NCBI RefSeq assembly: GCF_004307995.1
Contig: NZ_SIRE01000013.1
Coordinates: 186,001 to 250,000, forward strand
Reading direction: 5' to 3'
Length of the DNA stretch: 64,000 nt
Origin: Paenibacillus thalictri
GTDB lineage: Bacteria > Bacillota > Bacilli > Paenibacillales > NBRC-103111
Shown in pieces: positions 62,382 through 64,000 of the stretch. Positions within the stretch are counted from its first letter, which is position 1. Every line of letters starts with the position of its first letter. Position numbers and translations under genes: made by a program. The notes under the pieces are model-generated. The model was not told the DNA's origin. It did no database searches and saw only the letters and a program-made list of their open reading frames with translations.

Positions 62382-62957
62382 ATGATCGATATGAAGCCGC
62401 TTGTGTTCGAAAAATTTTTGTTTCTTTCCAAATTTCTGCACTCTCCCGGGGAGGTAGGCAGCGTCACGCCCAGCTCCGTGTTTTTGGCCAAAAAAATAAC
62501 CGGCTCCGTTCCATGGGACGAAGTGAATCATATCGCCGAGCTTGGCGCCGGTACGGGGGCCATTACCCAGCACATTCAGTCTGCGGTAAAAAAGCATGCT
62601 AACGTGCTGTTGTTCGAAAAAGATCAGAAGATGAGAACGGATTTAACGGGCAAATTTCCGGATTTCCTTTTGTTTTCCGATTGCCGGATGCTGCGGCTTG
62701 CGATGCGGGAAGCGCAGATTGAACAGCTGGACTGTGTGATCAGCGGGCTGCCGTTTTTCAATTTTCCGCAGCGGCTGCGCGATCAGATTCTGGAGCAGAT
62801 TGTGGCGTCGCTGAAGCCCGGAGGGCTGTTTGTCGCATTCCAATATTCACAGCAGATGAAATCGCAGCTTGCCGAATATTTTGAAATCGAGGAAATTAAA
62901 TTTGTGCTCATGAACTTTCCGCCCGCGTTCGTCTATGTGTGCCGGAAGAAAAAGTAA
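62382..62957 (+). CDS. Class I SAM-dependent methyltransferase, phospholipid-type
   Basis: A 191-residue methyltransferase. The N-terminal FLSKFLHSPGEVGSVTPSS segment and the SAM motif ELGAGTG (residues 53-59) match PmtA-like phospholipid and rRNA adenine methyltransferases, with CVISGLPFFNF as the catalytic loop. It probably methylates a lipid headgroup, though an rRNA target is possible. AAGGGG precedes the ATG. The DedA gene follows directly and overlaps in its longest frame. Confidence 0.85.
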   Translation: MIDMKPLVFEKFLFLSKFLHSPGEVGSVTPSSVFLAKKITGSVPWDEVNHIAELGAGTGAITQHIQSAVKKHANVLLFEKDQKMRTDLTGKFPDFLLFSDCRMLRLAMREAQIEQLDCVISGLPFFNFPQRLRDQILEQIVASLKPGGLFVAFQYSQQMKSQLAEYFEIEEIKFVLMNFPPAFVYVCRKKK

Positions 62958-62974
62958 GCGGGGGGTTTGAGGCG

Positions 62975-63592
62975 TTGAATGTTACAACGTTGGTTGCTTT
63001 AATTGAGCACTACGGCTACGCAGCACTGTTTTTTTCCTTATGGCTTGGGATCGTCGGCATGCCGATACCGGACGAAGCAATCGTCATGACGGGCGGCGCC
63101 GTGATCGGGCTGGGGATATTAAAGCCGCTGCCGACCTTTGTGCTTGTTTATTTAGGCGTTATTTCCGGACTGTCGTTAGGTTACGTATTGGGGCGTTTTG
63201 TAGGCACCCCGATACTGGAGAAGATCCGGCGGAAGAAAAATGTCGACCGTTATATTGCCTATTCCGAACAGCTGCTGCAGAAATACGGCAATTTTGCCGT
63301 GTGCATCAGTTATATGCTGCCGGTTGTCAGGCACATTGTTCCTTATCTCGTCGGAATTAACAAAATGAGTTACAAACGTTACGCGTTGTTGTCTTATTCG
63401 AGCGGACTGGTCTGGACGCTGATTTTCTTGACGCTGGGACGAGTTTTCGGCAATCAGGTACAAGCCGTAGGCGATATCATTCATCATTACGGCATGCCGA
63501 TCGCTATGGCGCTGATCGTGCTGACAGCCGGTTTCGTGATCATCAAATATCGGATGACCGTCCAAAGATCCGATAAAAACAACCGCGCTTAA
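62975..63592 (+). CDS. DedA family membrane protein
   Basis: A 205-residue membrane protein of the DedA/VTT (SNARE-associated) family. It has about five hydrophobic segments, with the family's GIVGMPIPDEAIVMTGG and SYMLPVVRHIVPYLVGINKM blocks, the latter with the conserved Pro and Arg. DedA proteins flip undecaprenyl phosphate or phospholipids. The longest frame starts GTG 62939 within the methyltransferase; TTG 62975 has GGGGGG 9 bases upstream. It is the likely operon partner of the methyltransferase. Confidence 0.9.
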   Translation: MNVTTLVALIEHYGYAALFFSLWLGIVGMPIPDEAIVMTGGAVIGLGILKPLPTFVLVYLGVISGLSLGYVLGRFVGTPILEKIRRKKNVDRYIAYSEQLLQKYGNFAVCISYMLPVVRHIVPYLVGINKMSYKRYALLSYSSGLVWTLIFLTLGRVFGNQVQAVGDIIHHYGMPIAMALIVLTAGFVIIKYRMTVQRSDKNNRA

Positions 63593-63730
63593 GAGGTCGG
63601 TCTTCCCTTGCCGCGTCCTCCTCGGCCGTCCCTGTGCCGCATATTGCGCACAACTGGATAAATGCCGTTACGGCAAGTGTCCCCTGCGAATAAATTGGAG
63701 ATGATCCGATTGAACAGGAGGGGACTCGGG

Positions 63731-64000
63731 ATGTCGTTACAAAAAAACTCCGGTTGTCGCCGCCGTCCGGCATGCCGCTGCGGCTGCAGCCGCAAAAGGC
63801 GGATCCGCTGCCGGAACCGCCGCCGCCATAAGCCGCATCGCCGGCCGCAATACAGCAAAAGGCCTGTTCGCCGCGTCAAACCATGCGGCTGCAAACAGCG
63901 GCAGCAAACCAAATTCGTCGAAGCGGAAAAATTGGATATTACTACCGGAAACGATTGGAGCTCATTTCTTCTCGTAAATTCCTCTCTGCTGTCCATGTAT
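63731..64000 (+). CDS. Cys/Arg-rich hypothetical protein, cut by window end
   Basis: An open frame from ATG 63731 to the last base, 90 codons without a stop, so the gene continues beyond the window. AGGAGGGG lies 9 bases before the start. Residues 1-60 are extremely basic and Cys-rich (about 20 Arg, 7 Cys, with CxC pairs); the next part is acidic and hydrophobic. No family is recognised. The pattern resembles some small spore-coat or surface proteins of Bacillales, or a metal-binding tail, but I cannot assign a function. It lies 138 bases after the DedA gene. Confidence 0.7.
   Translation, partial: MSLQKNSGCRRRPACRCGCSRKRRIRCRNRRRHKPHRRPQYSKRPVRRVKPCGCKQRQQTKFVEAEKLDITTGNDWSSFLLVNSSLLSMY

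Noticed and set aside
63589..63996. 135-codon minus-strand frame at the right edge
   Set aside because: Arg/Cys-rich shadow opposite the Cys/Arg-rich plus-strand gene, which has a strong ribosome site.
1..64000. CRISPR arrays, tRNA or rRNA genes, prophage block
   Set aside because: No spaced direct repeats of CRISPR type, no cloverleaf-type tRNA, and no rRNA-like sequence were noticed; the lone tail-collar gene has no phage neighbours.

Overview
The window looks like a chromosomal piece from a Gram-positive, spore-forming Paenibacillaceae bacterium (Paenibacillus/Cohnella-like). The clues are several YesM/YesN-type sensor kinase and AraC-type response regulator pairs, LplABC-type sugar ABC importers, Bacillales markers (YpsA, YtoI, DUF1641 next to a type II NADH dehydrogenase, FusB-type protein), a T-box leader, strong AAGGAGG-type ribosome binding sites, and a mid-range GC content. 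This is inference from gene content; no rRNA or tRNA gene was seen.

Layout. 1-2.1 kb: the end of a pectin/uronate locus (alcohol dehydrogenase tail, SDR dehydrogenase, PL22-type oligogalacturonate lyase). 2.3-6.9 kb: small unknown, an SDR-like protein lacking its catalytic Tyr/Lys, divergent DMT and MATE exporters, an MBL-fold hydrolase. 7.0-9.7 kb: a large secreted repeat protein. 9.9-16.8 kb: SGNH hydrolase, FAD oxidoreductase, LacI regulator and a YesN/YesM pair. 17.0-22.0 kb: secreted unknown protein, ABC-2 exporter and OmpR-type two-component system. 22.2-26.8 kb: lplB-lplC-lplA-like importer with a GH130 enzyme. 27.0-34.4 kb, all on minus: binding protein, two permeases, sensor kinase, AraC regulator and a second binding lipoprotein, an arrangement like the AraPST three-component sugar sensors. 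34.6-37.4 kb: serine hydrolase, zinc dehydrogenase, Dabb protein. 37.5-40.4 kb: a MITE-like element, YpsA, a dockerin-bearing secreted protein and a secreted tail-collar protein. 40.6-45.4 kb: MATE exporter and a third sugar importer. 45.45-47.7 kb: T-box leader and a SGRQG-type arginyl-tRNA synthetase. 47.8-64 kb: mostly housekeeping and resistance genes (DUF445, DUF1641/NDH-2, amidase, FusB-like, YtoI, TetR plus rifampicin-phosphotransferase-like, TetR/MarR pair, DUF1904, Map, hydroxyacyl-CoA dehydrogenase, methyltransferase, DedA, a Cys/Arg-rich gene cut by the edge).

How it fits together. The first 45 kb is mainly a plant-polysaccharide scavenging region: three importers lacking an own ATPase (they must borrow a shared MsmX-type ATPase), lyase/phosphorylase/dehydrogenase enzymes, secreted binding-type proteins and sugar-responsive regulators. 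The last 19 kb is more conserved chromosome with drug-defence genes. Non-coding structure of interest: a family of three palindromic repeats (16832, 26821, 31096), one sitting inside the loop of a terminator; a 168-bp MITE at 37522 ending just before the ypsA ribosome binding site; hairpins between binding-protein and permease genes; and several palindromic operators placed inside or just after promoters.
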